A stretch of DNA of 64,000 nt from the NCBI RefSeq assembly GCF_003852895.1, contig NZ_QUSW01000002.1, forward strand, positions 248,001 to 312,000, in the 5' to 3' direction. The position numbers and the translations under genes were made by a program. Positions 20,746-29,687 of this stretch are shown piece by piece (position 1 is the first letter of the stretch; each line of letters starts with the position of its first letter). The notes under the pieces were generated by a model. The model made no database searches. It was not told the origin of the DNA and saw only the letters and a program-made list of their open reading frames with translations. This DNA comes from Rhizobacter terrae (GTDB lineage: Bacteria > Pseudomonadota > Gammaproteobacteria > Burkholderiales > Burkholderiaceae_C).

Positions 20746-21759
20746 ATGAAGCAATTGCAGGGAATGCTCGCCTTCGTCGAAGCCGCCACCACCGGCAGCC
20801 TCACCGCCGCGGCCGAACGGCTGGAGGTCACGCCAGCCGCCGTCAGCAAGAGCCTGGCCCGGCTCGAAGAGCAGCTGGGCGTGCGGCTGCTCCAGCGCAG
20901 CACGCGGCGGCTGTCGGTCACCGAGGAAGGCGCGCGCTTCCTCGACAAGGCCCGCCTGGCGCTGCGCGCGCTGGACGACGCCGTCACCGACGTTTCCCAG
21001 GCCGCGAGCACGGCCGCCGGCCGCGTGCGCATCTCGGTGGGCATCAGCTTCGGACAGAAATGGGTGCTGCCGCTGCTGCCTGCGCTCACCGCGAAATATC
21101 CGCAGCTGAGCATCGAGCTCGACCTGGACAACCGCCCGGTGGACCTGGTGGCCCAGGGCTACGACATCGGCATCCGCGGCGCGGTGATGGCAGACAGCAG
21201 CCTGGTGGCGCGGCGCATCTGCCCGCTGCCGGTTCTTCTGGTGGCCACGCCCACGTACCTGCGCCGGCACGGCACGCCCGCCAGCATGGACGACCTGGAG
21301 CACCACGACTGCGTGGCCTGGCGCAGCAGCAGCGGCGTGATTCCGCCATGGCTCTTCAGGCGTGCCAATGGCAAGCGCATCGAATACACACCCAAGGCAC
21401 GCCTGACGGTGAGCGACCCGGAAGCGCTGGTCGATGTGGCGCTGGCGCATACCGGCATCACGCAGACCGCCGTGTACCACGTGCTGCCGTTCCTGCGCTC
21501 AGGCCGGCTGAAGATCCTCATGGCCGACACGCACGATGCGGGCGACCGCGAGATGGTGCTGCACTACGCCCATCGGCAGTTCCTCGCGCCGCGCGTGCGG
21601 GTGGTGGTGGATGCGTTGCTGGAAGGCCTGGCCGGCGTCGAAGACCTGCGCCTGATGCCCGCCGACTTGTCGCAGTATCTGGCCGAGGTGCCTCAGTCCA
21701 CCAGCCGGCGTCGGAACACCAGCCGGTCAGGCTCCGAGACTCGCGCATCGAAGGCGTAG
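20746..21759 (+). CDS. LysR-family transcriptional regulator
   Basis: A 337-residue LysR regulator. The N-terminal winged helix-turn-helix (residues 1-60: AAAERLEVTPAAVSKSLARL, then EQLGVRLLQRSTRRLSVTEEG) is followed by the periplasmic-binding-protein-like effector domain. It belongs to the group often linked to small oxidoreductases and probably controls the divergent NADP-binding gene. The open frame starts at 20710; ATG 20746 gives the standard start MKQLQGMLAFV. The C-terminal 20 or so residues (SRRRNTSRSGSETRASKA) are Arg/Ser-rich and unlike the family. They are encoded where the gene overlaps the 3' end of yaaA antisense. Confidence 0.9.
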   Translation: MKQLQGMLAFVEAATTGSLTAAAERLEVTPAAVSKSLARLEEQLGVRLLQRSTRRLSVTEEGARFLDKARLALRALDDAVTDVSQAASTAAGRVRISVGISFGQKWVLPLLPALTAKYPQLSIELDLDNRPVDLVAQGYDIGIRGAVMADSSLVARRICPLPVLLVATPTYLRRHGTPASMDDLEHHDCVAWRSSSGVIPPWLFRRANGKRIEYTPKARLTVSDPEALVDVALAHTGITQTAVYHVLPFLRSGRLKILMADTHDAGDREMVLHYAHRQFLAPRVRVVVDALLEGLAGVEDLRLMPADLSQYLAEVPQSTSRRRNTSRSGSETRASKA

Positions 21760-22469
21760 CCCTCCAGGTCGAACGCCTCCAGCTTCCTGGGCGTGGCGAT
21801 GCGGTTCTGGATGGCATAGCGCGCCATCAAGCCCCTGGCCTTCTTGGCGAAGAAGCTGATGACCTTGTACTGCCCGCTCTTCCAGTCCTCGAACACGCAT
21901 TCGACGACGCGCGCCTTGAGCACCTTGCGGTCGGCGGCACGGAAGTATTCCTGCGAGGCGAGGTTCACGATGACGGGCGATGCATCGGCCGCGAGGCGCT
22001 GGTTCAGGTGCTCGGCGATGGTGTCGCCCCAGAAGTCGTAGAGGTTGCGGCCGCGCCCGGTCGCCAGGGCCGTGCCCATTTCGAGGCGATAGGGCTGCAG
22101 CTTGTCCATGGGCCGCAGCACGCCGTACAGGCCGGAGAGGATGGCCACGTGCTGCTGTGCCCACGCGAGGTCGTCCGCGTTCAGCGTCTTGGCGGCCAGG
22201 CCGTCGTACACGTCACCATCGAAGGCGAGCACGGCGGGCTTGCTGTTCTTCGCGGTGAACTTCGGTGACCACGCGGCGTAGCGCGCCACGTTCAGCGAGG
22301 ACAGGGCTTCAGACAAGTCCATCAGCTCGGAAATCTCCTGCGTGCTCTTTGTCTTGAGCACGTCGATCAGCTCGATGGAGTGGTCGATGAACTGCGGCGT
22401 GGTGGCCTTCTTGTTGGATGCGGGCGTCTCGTAGTCGAGCGATTTGGCAGGCGAGAGGAGATAGAGCAT
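21693..22469 (-). CDS. yaaA: Peroxide stress protein YaaA (DUF328)
   Basis: A 258-residue YaaA-family protein. In E. coli YaaA is induced by peroxide through OxyR and lowers free intracellular iron, limiting Fenton damage. The family start MLYLLSPAKSLDYE, the internal ILSGLYGVLRPMD and the closing GYAFDARVSEPDRLVFRR are all present, and the length matches the family (about 258). The start is at 22469, although the frame opens at 22670. Its last 67 bases overlap the 3' end of the LysR gene on the other strand. It lies 29 bases downstream of dnaE2 on the same strand, so SOS read-through is possible. Confidence 0.93.
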   Translation of the reverse strand: MLYLLSPAKSLDYETPASNKKATTPQFIDHSIELIDVLKTKSTQEISELMDLSEALSSLNVARYAAWSPKFTAKNSKPAVLAFDGDVYDGLAAKTLNADDLAWAQQHVAILSGLYGVLRPMDKLQPYRLEMGTALATGRGRNLYDFWGDTIAEHLNQRLAADASPVIVNLASQEYFRAADRKVLKARVVECVFEDWKSGQYKVISFFAKKARGLMARYAIQNRIATPRKLEAFDLEGYAFDARVSEPDRLVFRRRLVD

Positions 22470-22498
22470 GGCGCGGATTATCTGTGCGCCGCGCCCGC

Positions 22499-25400
22499 TC
22501 ACTTGAAGTCGCGGCTTCGTGTCGCCAGCCCTTGCATCAGCGCCGTGTGGTCCACGAGCTGGATGGCCACGAGGTGCATCACGCCCTGCTCCGCCTGCCA
22601 GCGGCCATACACCGTGAGCAGCGAAGAACCGAGCAGCGCACGCCGCTGTGATTCGGCCACCGCAGGCCACACGATGACGTTGACCTGCCCCGTCTCGTCT
22701 TCCAGCGTGACGAAGATGGTGCCGTTGGCCGTCTGAGGGCGCTGCCGGTGGGTCACGAGCCCGCTGGCCCGCGCCAGCCGGCCGCTGGGGTAGGTGCGCA
22801 GCACCGCCGCCGGCTGGATCTTGAACTTCGACAGCTCCTCGCGCAGCAGCGACACCGGATGCCGCTTGAGCGTGAGCCCGATGGAGCGGTAGTCGGCCAG
22901 CATGGTCTCGACCTCGCTGGGCGCTTCAAGCTCCACCAGCGATTCATTCACGCGGGTCTGCCGCAGCATCTCGGTGGGCCGCGTGTCGATGCCGGCCACG
23001 CTCCAGGCGGCCTGGTGGCGGTTGCCGGTCAGCCCGAGCAGGGCATCGGATTCGGCGAGCACGCGCAGCTCATGCGCGTTGAGGCCGGCGCGGCGGGCGA
23101 GGTCTTCGACACTGGCAAAGGGTGACTCGTCCCGAGCCTTGACGATGCGATCGGCGGCAGCCTGCGACAAGCCATTGATGCGGTTCAATCCCAGCCGCAC
23201 CGGCACCAGGGATGCGTGGTTCGCCGTTGGATCATCCAGCGGCACCACGCCCTCCAGCACGCAGTCCCACACGCTCACCTGCACATCCACCGGCCGCACG
23301 GTCACGCCGTGCTCGCGGGCATCGCGCACCAGTTGCGCCGGCGCGTAGAAGCCCATGGGCTGGCTGTTGAGCAGGCCGCAGAGGAAGGCATCCGGGTGGT
23401 GGCACTTCACCCAGCTGCTGTTGTAGGCCAGAAGCGCGAAGCCCGCGGCATGGCTTTCGGGGAAGCCGTATTCGCCGAAGCCCTGGATCTGCTTGAAGAT
23501 GCGCTCGGCGTATTCGCGGTCGTAGCCCTTTTGCACCATGCGGCCCACGAGGCGTTCGTGGAAAGGCCCGAGCCCGCCCTTGCGCTTCCAGGCGGCCATG
23601 GCGCGGCGCAGCTTGTCGGCCTCGCCGGGGGTGAAGTCGGCGGCCAGGATGGCGATCTGCATCACCTGTTCCTGGAAGATCGGGATGCCCTTGGTGCGCT
23701 CGAGCGCAGGGAGGATTTCCTCGGGGCACTCGATCTGGCTCATGGGCAGGGTGCGGTTGCGCAGGTAGGGATGCACCATGCCGCCTTGGATCGGCCCGGG
23801 CCGCACGATGGCGACCTCCACCACCAGGTCGTAGTAGGTGCGTGGCTTGAGCCTGGGCAGCATGCTCATCTGCGCACGGCTCTCGATCTGGAACACGCCG
23901 ATCGTGTCGGCCTTGCAGATCATGTCGTAGGTGACCGGATCCTCAGCGGGAATGTGCTGCATCTTGTAGCCGCTGCGGCCCAGCTTCTGCCCGATGAACT
24001 CCATAGACCGCCGCAGCGCGCTCAGCATGCCCAGCGCCAGCACGTCCACCTTGATGAGCCCCAGCTCATCCAGGTCGTCCTTGTCCCACTGCACCACGCT
24101 GCGGTTCTCCATCGCAGCGTTCTCCACCGGCACGAGCTGCTCGATCTGGTCGCGCGCGATCACGAAGCCGCCGGGGTGCTGCGACAGGTGCCGCGGAAAG
24201 CCGATGAGCTGGTGCGTCAGCTCCGCCCACAGGCGCGTGATCGGCGCATCAGGGTCGAAGCCGTTCTCGCGCAGCCGCTCGGGGCTGATGCTGCGCCCGT
24301 CGTACCACTGCTGCCCCTTGGCCACCGCATCGATGCGCTGCAGGTCGATGCCCAGCGCACGGCCCACGTCGCGCACCGCCGAGCGCGGCCGGTAGCTGAT
24401 GACCACCGCCGTCAACGCCGCGCGGTGCCGGCCGTACTTGCCGTAGATGTACTGGATGACGTCCTCACGCCGCTGGTGCTCGAAGTCGATGTCGATGTCC
24501 GGCGGTTCGTTGCGTTCGGCGCTGATGAAGCGCTCGAACAGCAGCGTGGCTCGCTTGGGATCGACCTCGGTGACTTCCAGGCAATAGCACACCACCGAGT
24601 TGGCGGCGCTGCCGCGGCCCTGGCAAAGAATCTTCTGGTCACGCGCCCAGCGGACGATGTCGGCCACGGTGAGGAAGTACGGCTCGTACTTCAGCTGCTG
24701 GATCAGCGCGAGTTCGTGCTCGATGGTCTTCAGCACATCCGCAGGCGGACCTTCGGGATACCGCTTGGGCAAACCCTGCTCGACCAGCTTGCGCAACCAG
24801 CTCGTCGGCGTCTCTCCTTCGGGCACGATCTCCTGCGGATACTCGTACCTCAGCTCCGACAGCGAGAAGTTGCAGCGGCTGGCCAGCACCATGGTGTTGT
24901 GCAGCCACTGCGGCTCATACAAGGCAGACAGTCGTCCGCGCGAGCGCAGGTGCTGTTCGGCATTGGGTTGCAGCTTCAATCCGCATTCGGCCACCGGTGT
25001 GTTCAGCCGCGTGGCGGTGAGCGTGTCCTGCAGCGGCTTGCGCGAGCGCACGTGCATGAGCACATCCCCGGCGGCAACGATGGGCAAGTCGCTGAGCTCC
25101 GACACCTGCCGCACCATGTCCAGCAAGTCATCGTCGCCCGCGCGGTGCAGCAGCTCGATGGCGATGGCCGCGCGCTCACCGAACCAGCGCTTGAGCCACA
25201 TGGCCTGCGCGTACACCGCTTCGACGCCTTGCGACACATCAGGCACCAGCAGGCCCAGACAGTCGGGCAGGCCCGTGAGCGTGGGCGCATTGGGCACCTT
25301 GCCTTCCACATCACCCGGATGCGCAAGGTACTGCCCCTTCGCCGCTCGCCGCCGCGCCACGGTGATCCAGTGCGAGAGGTTGCCGTAGCCGCGCCGCGTC

Positions 25401-25666
25401 TGCGCCAGCAGCACCAGCCGCGCACGCGGTGCACCGGTCTCAGGTTCGGTCAGGCGCATCTCCGCGCCGATGATGAGGTGCAGGTTGCGCCGCTTCGCCT
25501 CGGCATGCGCACGCACCACGCCGGCCACCGAGCATTCGTCGGTGATGGCCAGTGCGCCGTAGCCCAGTTCATGCGCCCGCTCGACCAGCTCTTCAGGGTG
25601 CGAGGCCCCGGTGAGGAAGCTGAAGTTGCTGCGGCAATGGAGCTCGGCGTAGAGGGGAAGCGACAT
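22499..25666 (-). CDS. dnaE2: Error-prone DNA polymerase III alpha subunit DnaE2 (ImuC)
   Basis: A 1055-residue C-family polymerase that carries out SOS mutagenic bypass together with ImuA and ImuB. It has an N-terminal PHP domain (LHCRSNFSFLTGASHPEEL), the polymerase core with catalytic aspartates in PPDIDIDFEHQRR, the HLSQHPGGFVI motif, and a C-terminal OB fold (ASGLVTHRQRPQTANGTIFV). It is shorter than replicative DnaE (about 1160), as expected for DnaE2. The start at 25666 gives MSLPLYAELHCRSNFS; the frame opens at 25792. A LexA box sits 36 bases upstream. Oddly, imuA and imuB are about 9 kb away rather than adjacent. A replicative dnaE would be elsewhere on the chromosome. Confidence 0.95.
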   Translation of the reverse strand: MSLPLYAELHCRSNFSFLTGASHPEELVERAHELGYGALAITDECSVAGVVRAHAEAKRRNLHLIIGAEMRLTEPETGAPRARLVLLAQTRRGYGNLSHWITVARRRAAKGQYLAHPGDVEGKVPNAPTLTGLPDCLGLLVPDVSQGVEAVYAQAMWLKRWFGERAAIAIELLHRAGDDDLLDMVRQVSELSDLPIVAAGDVLMHVRSRKPLQDTLTATRLNTPVAECGLKLQPNAEQHLRSRGRLSALYEPQWLHNTMVLASRCNFSLSELRYEYPQEIVPEGETPTSWLRKLVEQGLPKRYPEGPPADVLKTIEHELALIQQLKYEPYFLTVADIVRWARDQKILCQGRGSAANSVVCYCLEVTEVDPKRATLLFERFISAERNEPPDIDIDFEHQRREDVIQYIYGKYGRHRAALTAVVISYRPRSAVRDVGRALGIDLQRIDAVAKGQQWYDGRSISPERLRENGFDPDAPITRLWAELTHQLIGFPRHLSQHPGGFVIARDQIEQLVPVENAAMENRSVVQWDKDDLDELGLIKVDVLALGMLSALRRSMEFIGQKLGRSGYKMQHIPAEDPVTYDMICKADTIGVFQIESRAQMSMLPRLKPRTYYDLVVEVAIVRPGPIQGGMVHPYLRNRTLPMSQIECPEEILPALERTKGIPIFQEQVMQIAILAADFTPGEADKLRRAMAAWKRKGGLGPFHERLVGRMVQKGYDREYAERIFKQIQGFGEYGFPESHAAGFALLAYNSSWVKCHHPDAFLCGLLNSQPMGFYAPAQLVRDAREHGVTVRPVDVQVSVWDCVLEGVVPLDDPTANHASLVPVRLGLNRINGLSQAAADRIVKARDESPFASVEDLARRAGLNAHELRVLAESDALLGLTGNRHQAAWSVAGIDTRPTEMLRQTRVNESLVELEAPSEVETMLADYRSIGLTLKRHPVSLLREELSKFKIQPAAVLRTYPSGRLARASGLVTHRQRPQTANGTIFVTLEDETGQVNVIVWPAVAESQRRALLGSSLLTVYGRWQAEQGVMHLVAIQLVDHTALMQGLATRSRDFK

Positions 25667-25701
25667 GGCGAGGACCGCCGGTACTGCGGAGGACCATGAT
25701 A

Positions 25702-25717
25702 CTGTATGCCCATACAG
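25702..25717. promoter_or_regulatory. LexA (SOS) box upstream of dnaE2
   Basis: CTGT-ATGCCCAT-ACAG, a perfect CTGT-N8-ACAG LexA site of the gammaproteobacterial/betaproteobacterial type, 36 bases before the dnaE2 start. It lies in the 91-base gap shared with the divergent VOC gene (start 25758), so LexA could influence both directions. Confidence 0.88.
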
Positions 25718-25757
25718 CAAATCCATCAGCAGCAGGGTTTCCCCGTAGACTGCGCCG

Positions 25758-26147
25758 ATGCACATTTCACGGCTCCACCACGTCGCCATCATCTGCAGCG
25801 ACTACCCCCGCTCCAAGCGCTTCTACACCGAGGTGCTGGGCCTGCCGGTCATCCACGAGACCTACCGCGCCGCGCGCGATTCCTACAAGCTGGACCTGGC
25901 CCTGCCCGACGGCTCTCAGATCGAGCTCTTCTCTTTCCCCGGCGCGCCACCGCGTCCGTCCTACCCCGAGGCGCAAGGCCTGCGCCACCTGGCCTTCGGG
26001 GTCGCTGATGTGCAGGCCGCGGCCGACGAACTGAAAGCCCAGGGCATCAGCGTCGAGCCCTTGCGCGTCGACGAGATCACCGGCCAGCGCTTCACCTTCT
26101 TCGCGGACCCCGACGGCCTGCCGCTGGAACTCTACGAATCCGCCTGA
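25758..26147 (+). CDS. VOC-family metalloenzyme, YaeR/glyoxalase-like
   Basis: A 129-residue single VOC (vicinal oxygen chelate) protein resembling YaeR-type glyoxalase/bleomycin-resistance proteins. The metal-ligand positions are visible: H8 in LHHVAII, E56 in GSQIELFSF, H77 in LRHLAFGV and E126 in GLPLELYES. Such proteins bind a divalent metal and act on small substrates by proton transfer or oxygen chemistry; the actual substrate is unknown. It is the first of 15 close-packed plus-strand genes running to 33856, and its start lies 41 bases from the LexA box shared with dnaE2, so it may be SOS-influenced. Confidence 0.88.
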   Translation: MHISRLHHVAIICSDYPRSKRFYTEVLGLPVIHETYRAARDSYKLDLALPDGSQIELFSFPGAPPRPSYPEAQGLRHLAFGVADVQAAADELKAQGISVEPLRVDEITGQRFTFFADPDGLPLELYESA

Positions 26148-26178
26148 CCATCACCACAACCACACGAGGACAAGACCC

Positions 26179-26793
26179 ATGCAACTCATCGGCATGCTCG
26201 ATTCACCCTACGTCCGCCGCGTCGCGGTCTCGTTGAACCTGATGGGCATCCCCTTCGAGCACCGCTCCATCTCGGTGTTTCGCACCTTCGACCAGTTCAA
26301 GGCCATCAACCCCGTGGTGAAGGCGCCCTCGCTGGTGTGCGACGACGGCGAGGTGCTGATGGACTCCACGCTCATCCTCGACTACGCCGAAGCGCTGGGC
26401 ACGGCCAGGCGCAGCCTCGTGTCCACCGACGTCAAGACCCGCCAGCACGACCTGCGCGTGACCGGCCTGGCGCTCGCGGCCTGCGAGAAATCGGTGCAGA
26501 TCGTGTACGAGCATGAGTTGCGTCCGGCCGAGAAGGTGCACGCCCCCTGGCTGGACCGCGTGACCGGCCAGTTGCATTCGGCCTATGCGCTGCTGGAGCA
26601 GGAACTGCAGCGCCGCCCGCTGGAAAGCGGCAGCGAGCGGATGTCGCAGGCCGGCGTGACCGTCGCGGTGACATGGCAGTTCACGCACATGCTGCTGCCC
26701 GGGGTGGTGGACGTGGCAAGGCATCCGGCATTGCAGGCCTTCTCGACCGCGGCCGAGCAACTGCCCGAGTTCCTGGCAGCGCCGCCGAAGTGA
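26179..26793 (+). CDS. Glutathione S-transferase family protein
   Basis: A 204-residue GST. The N-terminal thioredoxin-like domain starts MQLIGMLDSPYVRRVAVSL, with serine in the SPY motif at the position of the catalytic residue, and has the cis-proline region NPVVKAPSLV and the glutathione-contact DSTLILDY. The helical C-terminal domain follows from about residue 85. It conjugates or reduces electrophiles with glutathione. It sits 31 bases after the VOC gene; glyoxalase-like and GST genes are a sensible detoxification pair. The substrate is not predictable from sequence. Confidence 0.9.
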   Translation: MQLIGMLDSPYVRRVAVSLNLMGIPFEHRSISVFRTFDQFKAINPVVKAPSLVCDDGEVLMDSTLILDYAEALGTARRSLVSTDVKTRQHDLRVTGLALAACEKSVQIVYEHELRPAEKVHAPWLDRVTGQLHSAYALLEQELQRRPLESGSERMSQAGVTVAVTWQFTHMLLPGVVDVARHPALQAFSTAAEQLPEFLAAPPK

Positions 26794-26826
26794 TCACGCC
26801 CGCGAATCTTCCGACAAGGACACCCC

Positions 26827-27309
26827 ATGCCCATCCGACTTGCCCTTGCGTTGTCCCTGCTGATGCCCCTGGCCAGCCATGCACAGCTCGCCGTGACTGC
26901 GCAGCAGGACCACGAGGCCCTGCTCTCCAGCCCTGACGCCAGGCTCGCGGCCAACAAGCGTCTCGTCTACGACTTCTGGCGCGAGGTCTTCGAAGGCGGC
27001 CACATGGAACTCGCGCCGAAGTACATGGCCGAGACCTACATCCAGCACAACCCCAACGTGCCCACCGGACGAGCGGCATTCGTCGACTTCTTCTCCAGGT
27101 TCGCCAAACCCAAGCCCATCGAGGCCAAGGTCAAGGCGCCGCTCGTGGCCATCACGGCAGAAGGCGACCTGGTCGTGCTGAGCTTCGTGCGCGAGCTGCC
27201 CGACCCGAAGGACAACGCCAGGAAGTACACCACCACCTGGTTCGACATGTTCCGCATCGAGAACGGCAAGATCGCGGAGCACTGGGACGCCGCGCCCAGG
27301 CAGCCGTGA
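26827..27309 (+). CDS. Exported SnoaL-like (NTF2 fold) protein
   Basis: A 160-residue precursor with a signal peptide (LALALSLLMPLASHAQ, cleavage near residue 19) and a mature SnoaL-like domain. RLVYDFWREVFEGGHMEL, AETYIQHNPNVPTG and the closing TWFDMFRIENGKIAEHWDA are typical of this NTF2-fold family. The polyketide-cyclase relatives are enzymes, but most bacterial members are uncharacterised. Export to the periplasm is common for this subgroup. It is coupled to the next gene by a GTGA overlap at 27306-27309. Function is unknown beyond binding a small hydrophobic ligand. Confidence 0.82.
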   Translation: MPIRLALALSLLMPLASHAQLAVTAQQDHEALLSSPDARLAANKRLVYDFWREVFEGGHMELAPKYMAETYIQHNPNVPTGRAAFVDFFSRFAKPKPIEAKVKAPLVAITAEGDLVVLSFVRELPDPKDNARKYTTTWFDMFRIENGKIAEHWDAAPRQP

Positions 27310-27701
27310 GGGCCCGCCGATCGCGCGTGGTCATGCTGACGGCGATGGCGCTGATCGTGGCGCTGGGTCTCGCGTCGCGCAAGCTGCCCGGCTTGTTCCC
27401 CGTCGCGCTCGGCAAATACCCAGGCGATGCGCTGTGGGCACTGATGGTGTTCTGCATCGCCGGTGCGGTCCGGCCGGCGGCGTCCACGGCACGGCTGGCG
27501 GCTGTGGCGCTGGGCATCTCCTTCGCGGTGGAGTTCAGCCAGCTCTACCACGCACCCTGGATCGACGGCATCCGCTCCACCACGCTCGGCCACCTGGTGC
27601 TGGGGTCGGCCTTCGGCTGGATCGATCTCGCGGCCTACACCGTGGGCGTCGTCATCGGCGCTGCGGTCGACGCCCTGTGGCGCAAGGCCCGGCAGCCGTG
27701 A
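27306..27701 (+). CDS. DUF2809 family membrane protein
   Basis: A 131-residue integral membrane protein with about four helices that fits DUF2809: [24 protein letters not shown] and [20 protein letters not shown] carry the conserved family positions (kyxGDalWa, EfsQLy). It starts with GTG overlapping the stop of the SnoaL-like gene by four bases, so it is translationally coupled. The family has no known function. It may be a small channel or VanZ-like envelope protein, since DUF2809 proteins share the short multi-helix layout of VanZ, but this is inference. Confidence 0.82.
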   Translation: MRARRSRVVMLTAMALIVALGLASRKLPGLFPVALGKYPGDALWALMVFCIAGAVRPAASTARLAAVALGISFAVEFSQLYHAPWIDGIRSTTLGHLVLGSAFGWIDLAAYTVGVVIGAAVDALWRKARQP

Positions 27702-27732
27702 GCGGCTTGCACGAAGCGGGAGAATCCACGCC

Positions 27733-28248
27733 ATGACCATGCTGCGCGCCATCCAGTCCGACATCACCACGCTGAAGGTCGATGCCATCGTCAACGCCGC
27801 CAACAGTTCACTCCTGGGCGGAGGCGGTGTCGATGGCGCCATCCATCGCGCGGCGGGCCCGGAGCTGGTGCAGGAATGCCGGCTGCTGCACGGCTGCAAG
27901 ACCGGCGAGGCGAAGATCACCCAGGGCTACCGTCTGCCGGCCCGCTTCGTGATCCACACCGTGGGCCCGGTGTGGCGCGGCGGCACGAATGGCGAGCCCG
28001 AACTGCTGGCGTCGTGCTACCGCCGCTCGCTGGAAATCGCCCGTGAACGGCAGTTGCGCTCGATCGCGTTTCCGGGCATCAGCACGGGCATCTACGGCTA
28101 TCCGCTGGCTGAAGCCACCTCCATCGCGGTGGACACTGTTCGTGCAACGCTGGCCGATGCCGGCACCATCGATGAAGTGATCTTCTGCTGCTTTTCCGCG
28201 CAGGCACTCGCGGTCTGCCAGGACTTGCTGGCCCGCCGCGATTCGTGA
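27733..28248 (+). CDS. Macro-domain O-acetyl-ADP-ribose deacetylase
   Basis: A 171-residue macro-domain protein of the YmdB type, which removes the acetyl group from O-acetyl-ADP-ribose and can remove mono-ADP-ribose from proteins. The conserved pieces are [20 protein letters not shown] (ligand loop with the catalytic Asn/Asp region), [15 protein letters not shown] and [16 protein letters not shown] (second phosphate loop). The length matches stand-alone bacterial macro proteins. The ATG at 27733 is used. It lies within the array of small genes; no ADP-ribosyltransferase gene is adjacent. Cytosolic. Confidence 0.93.
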   Translation: MTMLRAIQSDITTLKVDAIVNAANSSLLGGGGVDGAIHRAAGPELVQECRLLHGCKTGEAKITQGYRLPARFVIHTVGPVWRGGTNGEPELLASCYRRSLEIARERQLRSIAFPGISTGIYGYPLAEATSIAVDTVRATLADAGTIDEVIFCCFSAQALAVCQDLLARRDS

Positions 28249-28306
28249 TCCCGCCGGTCCAGGATGTAGCATTGTTGGGTCCTGCCCTCGCCCAGGAACG
28301 GGTTGC

Positions 28307-28690
28307 ATGCGTCCACACCTGATTCATCTGACCGCCGTCGCGCTCGCCGTCGCCACTTCCGCCCTCGCCGCCGGCATTCCGCCGGCCGCGCAGACCGCCA
28401 TCCAGGCCGTGAATGCAGCCGCCGCGCGCAAGGACTACGCCGCGCTGGAAGCGCTGATGACCAACGAATTCATCTGGAGCTACAAGGGCGACCCCAGCGC
28501 CACCGCCGCGATCGCGGAATGGCAGTCGCATCCGAAGATGCTTAAGGAGTTGCAGCACGTCACCACGATGGCCTGTGAGCAGCGCTCGACGCTGATCGAA
28601 TGCGGCTCGACCGCCAAGGGCAGCTTCCGCGCCGGCTTCAGGCAAACGCCTGCAGGCTGGCGCATGGTCTATTTCGTCGAAGGCGATTGA
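28307..28690 (+). CDS. Exported NTF2-like protein, unknown function
   Basis: A 127-residue precursor with a signal peptide (LTAVALAVATSALAAG, cleavage near residue 21). The mature part (NAAAARKDYAALEALMTNEF, then WSYKGDPSATAAIAEW) has the helix-then-sheet start of DUF4440/NTF2-like domains, and it contains two cysteines (MACEQRS, LIECGST) that could form a disulfide in the periplasm. I cannot assign a family firmly. Two bases separate it from the BON-domain gene that follows, so the two are probably co-translated. A third such NTF2-like gene occurs at 31102. Confidence 0.68.
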   Translation: MRPHLIHLTAVALAVATSALAAGIPPAAQTAIQAVNAAAARKDYAALEALMTNEFIWSYKGDPSATAAIAEWQSHPKMLKELQHVTTMACEQRSTLIECGSTAKGSFRAGFRQTPAGWRMVYFVEGD

Positions 28691-28692
28691 AC

Positions 28693-29157
28693 ATGGCCCG
28701 TCATGCACGCCCCTGGTTCGCTGTTGCGCTGGCTCTGGCCGCCGGATTCGCCTCGGCCGAGGAACGCGCGAACTACTTCAACGACCCGTTCCTCCAGCTC
28801 ACCAGCGGCATCGCTTCCTGCCCGGTGCCCGAAGGCCCGCTCATCACCGAAACCCAGCGCCGCGAGCAGGCGCATGGCCGCATCGAACGCGGCACGAGCT
28901 GCTTCCAGGCAGGGCGCTGCAGGCTGCCCAATGCCTACCTCTACGACAAGGAAATCATTCCGCGCGTGAAGAAGGCGGTGGACTTCGCTGCAAACTTCGC
29001 CGACACCAGCGTCTGGGCCGAAGGCCAGCGGCGCTGGGTCTGGCTCAAAGGTTGCGTGCGCAGCCAGGAACAGTCCGACGCGCTTGAACGTCTGGTGCGC
29101 AGCATCGACGACGTCGAGAACGTCATCAACCAACTCACCATCGTCCCCACCCCGTGA
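28693..29157 (+). CDS. Exported BON-domain protein
   Basis: A 154-residue precursor with a signal peptide (AVALALAAGFASAEE). The C-terminal part (TSVWAEGQRRWVWLKGCVRS, then QSDALERLVRSIDDVENVIN) has the alternating pattern of a BON domain, the phospholipid-associated fold of OsmY. The N-terminal mature part has three or four cysteines (IASCPVPEG, TSCFQAGRC), so disulfides are likely. OsmY-like proteins act in the periplasm under envelope or osmotic stress. The ATG at 28693 follows the preceding stop by two bases; its own stop overlaps the next start (TGATG). Confidence 0.78.
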   Translation: MARHARPWFAVALALAAGFASAEERANYFNDPFLQLTSGIASCPVPEGPLITETQRREQAHGRIERGTSCFQAGRCRLPNAYLYDKEIIPRVKKAVDFAANFADTSVWAEGQRRWVWLKGCVRSQEQSDALERLVRSIDDVENVINQLTIVPTP

Positions 29158-29687
29158 TGTCCGCGATGTCTCCCACCCTCAGCATGTACGAGGCCTCCGT
29201 GCCCGTGTTCGCGCGCTACCTGAACCAGCTCTCGGCCATGCTGGATCTCGCGCAGAAACACGCCCGCAAGCAGGGTCTGGATGCCAACACCCTGCTGCAG
29301 GCGAGGCTGTCGCCCACCATGTACCCCTTCATCAAGCAGGTGGAGATCGCCGCGGGCTTCGCCTTGCGCGCCTGCGCGCCGCTGGCCGGGCTGGACAAGC
29401 CCGCCGACCCCACGCACATCGACGGCTTCGACAGCCTGCAAAAGCGCATCCAGCAGGTGCTGGCCTTCCTCGAATCCATCACGCCCGAGCGCATGGCCGG
29501 CAGCGAGGACCGCGAATTCACGAGCCAGGCCGGACTGGAGCCAGTGTCGCTGCGCGGGCCGGTGTTCCTCACGCAGTACGCGCTGCCGAACTTCTTCTTC
29601 CACGTGACCACGGCCTACGCCATCCTGCGGCACATGGGCGTGGGCATCGGCAAGAGCGACTACGACGGGTTCCACACCTATGCGTGA
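29157..29687 (+). CDS. DUF1993 family protein
   Basis: A 176-residue protein of the DUF1993 family. The conserved elements are the N-terminal MYEASVPVFARYLNQLSAML, PTMYPFIKQVEIAAGFALR, and near the end NFFFHVTTAYAILRHMGVGIGK, followed by the closing DY. The family is predicted to adopt a DinB/YfiT-like four-helix bundle, and the histidine in FFFHVTTAY may be a metal ligand. Function is unknown. ATG 29157 overlaps the previous stop (TGATG); a GTG three bases earlier is the alternative start. The next gene begins eight bases before this one ends. Confidence 0.85.
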   Translation: MSAMSPTLSMYEASVPVFARYLNQLSAMLDLAQKHARKQGLDANTLLQARLSPTMYPFIKQVEIAAGFALRACAPLAGLDKPADPTHIDGFDSLQKRIQQVLAFLESITPERMAGSEDREFTSQAGLEPVSLRGPVFLTQYALPNFFFHVTTAYAILRHMGVGIGKSDYDGFHTYA

